From Deltaproteobacteria bacterium (lineage in GTDB: Bacteria; Bdellovibrionota; FAC87; UBA2466), in NCBI GenBank assembly GCA_013205415.1, contig JABMMY010000397.1, forward strand, positions 1 through 7,775: DNA of 7,775 bases, read 5' to 3'. Position 1 is the first letter of the stretch; each line of letters opens with the position of its first letter. Under the pieces are notes generated by a model. That model saw nothing but the letters and a program-made list of their open reading frames with translations, searched no databases and was not told the DNA's origin. A program made the translations under genes and the position numbers. This document shows, piece after piece, positions 6,576-7,775 of this stretch.

Positions 6576-7529
6576 CTAAATAGTCTGAGACTCATCCTCT
6601 TTATTACGGTTGACTAGTAGGTAGATTCCTAAGGTTCCGCATAACGCTGTAATTAAAACGGCTAGCCAATGATGCTCAATAAAAGTAGCAATCTCCACAC
6701 TTGCTAACTCAGGTGACGTCTCCTCCTCTTCACCTAAAGCATTCGCTTTAGGCTCGATAACAACTAGTTTTGCGGAGTCTACAATTTCAACAGAGGGTGC
6801 GGTTGGGCTAACTTTAAAGGCTTCGGTATTAAGAGATACCTTTTCGTCGCTTTGTTTTGTGTCCTTAAGGTTTGATCCCTTTTTCCCATTTGGTTTTCGA
6901 ATAGGAGCCGACTCTTGAGTTTTTAATTTTGAGGGGGCGCCTATTATAGGGGAGGCTATAGAAGGTGGGGTTATTTCATCTGCGGGAACTTCTGAGGAGA
7001 CCTCTCTAATAATGGTACCTTCAGATTTGACCTCCTCCTCCGAATCCGCAGTCTTGGTGGCCGACTCCTCCCACTTAGCAGTTTGAGTGGCTACGATCAC
7101 AGGAAGAGCTGCTTTTAGATCGGGATCACCTGATTTTAGCGGCTGCTCAACTTCAATAGTGATATCTAAGTTGTTTTTATTTTCATCTAAAGCAAGAGAC
7201 TCCTTATTGGGACTCGTTTCGGCTACAGGAATTTCGGTAGTTTCCTGTTTCGTAGAGTCTACATTGTTCTCTACATTATTTAAATTTACGGCAACCTCTA
7301 ATGAAGTCTCCTCCTCAATAGAATCTAATTGAGCCTCTTCTGTATTGTTTTCGGCCGTGACCACCTCGTCGACCTGTTTTGATTCGGACCAGACATGCAT
7401 GTCTGCGGGTGCTTCAGAATCGATCATAAGTGCACTCTCTTTAGATTGATGAGCACATGAAATACAGGTCATCGCTAGGAACCCCCATATTGGTAATTTA
7501 ATGAAGGAAACTATTTTAGAGTAACTCAT
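6576..7529 (-). CDS. Acidic low-complexity protein with lipoprotein-like N-terminus and C-terminal membrane helix
   Basis: A 317-residue protein I do not recognise. Residues 1-25 look like an export signal: Lys5 and Lys11, a hydrophobic stretch LPIWGFLAM, then TCISC. Cys25 could be a lipidated cysteine, but the lipobox is imperfect (Cys instead of Leu at -3). Residues 26-286 appear disordered and acidic, with 54 Asp/Glu against 23 Lys/Arg, a Pro-rich part near 182-200 and a basic island at 201-230. A single membrane helix spans about 287-306 (HHWLAVLITALCGTLGIYLL), followed by a short NRNKEDESQTI tail. The Arg/Lys right after the helix suggests a cytoplasmic tail and a periplasmic acidic linker. 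AAAGG eight bases upstream supports the ATG. The gene stands alone, convergent with ygiQ with 20 bases between the stop codons. A spacer, scaffold or envelope-tethering role is conceivable; no function is claimed. Confidence 0.8.
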   Translation of the reverse strand: MSYSKIVSFIKLPIWGFLAMTCISCAHQSKESALMIDSEAPADMHVWSESKQVDEVVTAENNTEEAQLDSIEEETSLEVAVNLNNVENNVDSTKQETTEIPVAETSPNKESLALDENKNNLDITIEVEQPLKSGDPDLKAALPVIVATQTAKWEESATKTADSEEEVKSEGTIIREVSSEVPADEITPPSIASPIIGAPSKLKTQESAPIRKPNGKKGSNLKDTKQSDEKVSLNTEAFKVSPTAPSVEIVDSAKLVVIEPKANALGEEEETSPELASVEIATFIEHHWLAVLITALCGTLGIYLLVNRNKEDESQTI

Positions 7530-7566
7530 ATTGTAAGCCTTTGGTTAAAAGTGGGTTCTATCTATG

Positions 7567-7572
7567 ATTGTA
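7567..7572 (-). promoter_or_regulatory. Possible -10 element of the acidic membrane protein gene
   Basis: TACAAT on the minus strand matches five of six bases of the sigma-70 -10 box and would place transcription start about 31 bases before the ATG at 7529. The hexamer 17 bases upstream (ATCAGA) is a poor -35 box. A/T tracts at 7610-7617 and 7623-7628 further upstream could serve as an UP-like or bent element. Confidence 0.3.
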
Positions 7573-7642
7573 TCGGTCAACTATGTGTTTCTGATGAGAG
7601 GGTTTAGGTTTTTTTTACATCATTTTTTGGGGAGTGCTTGAA

Positions 7643-7676
7643 TGGTAATTAAGTCGTTACTAATTAATTTTTACCA
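7643..7676. repeat. AT-rich imperfect inverted repeat
   Basis: TGGTAA (7643-7648) faces TTACCA (7671-7676); inside, TTAA at 7649-7652 can pair with TTAA at 7664-7667, with three T residues bulged. It lies about 115-147 bases upstream of the acidic protein gene, a distance compatible with an operator or a binding site for a regulator. No hairpin-plus-T-tract terminator is formed. Confidence 0.4.
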
Positions 7677-7715
7677 CACAATTCAGACATAAAATTATGA
7701 GATTATTTTTATGAA

Positions 7716-7769
7716 TAGTCACAGGGTATTCGCTGAAAAGCCTTGTGATTAGCCACTAAACAGTGACTA
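7716..7769. repeat. Inverted repeat TAGTCAC / GTGACTA with nested dyads
   Basis: Perfect 7-base arms TAGTCAC (7716-7722) and GTGACTA (7763-7769) enclose 40 bases that contain smaller pairings: CAC-AGG against CCT-TGTG with one bulge, and CACT-AAAC-AGTG. It could be part of a structured RNA or a regulatory site of a gene beyond the right edge. With short arms and no sequence to the right, chance cannot be excluded. Confidence 0.3.
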
Positions 7770-7775
7770 CTCACA

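Noticed and set aside
6576..6700. C-terminal helix plus charged tail resembling a sortase or CTERM sorting signal
   Set aside because: No LPXTG, PEP or comparable motif precedes the helix, and the tail is mixed and acidic rather than a basic cluster.
7697..7752. Short plus-strand open frames beginning ATG near 7697 and 7711
   Set aside because: They end after 5 and 13 codons and have no ribosome binding site.

Overview
The window is compact bacterial DNA of moderate-to-low GC, probably from a Gram-negative organism: it carries a YgiQ-type radical SAM protein and a lipoprotein-like envelope protein. No ribosomal or other taxonomic marker is present, so the source cannot be fixed. A member of the Bdellovibrionota or a similar lineage is only a guess.

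Left and middle (about 118-4402, minus strand): five genes lie head to tail with gaps of 31 and 9 bases, then overlaps of 29 and 4 bases. In transcription order they are a class I glutamine amidotransferase-like protein, an AurF-like diiron oxygenase, an epoxide-hydrolase-like alpha/beta hydrolase with an Asp nucleophile, a small M24 (pita-bread) metallopeptidase-like protein, and a short-chain dehydrogenase. All five keep the catalytic or metal-binding residues I can check. The spacing argues for one polycistronic transcript and possibly one pathway (amine or carbon oxidation, hydrolysis, dehydrogenation). The substrate cannot be read from the sequence. This is the best candidate in the window for an undescribed system. 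A perfect hexanucleotide repeat lies beyond the 3' end of this operon, at the window edge.

Centre-right (about 4403-6555, plus strand): a divergent intergenic region leads into a complete YgiQ-family radical SAM protein. Its only conventional start, an ATG at 4558, has no good ribosome binding site and sits directly behind a strong hairpin. The open frame continues upstream, appears to encode family-like residues, and reaches an ATT codon with a well-placed AGGAG.

Right (6576-7775): a convergent gene on the minus strand encodes a highly acidic, low-complexity protein with an N-terminal signal or lipoprotein-like segment and one C-terminal membrane helix. Its likely intrinsic terminator lies inside the 3' end of the ygiQ reading frame. 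The 246 bases upstream of it hold a possible promoter, A/T tracts and two dyad symmetries, but no convincing gene.
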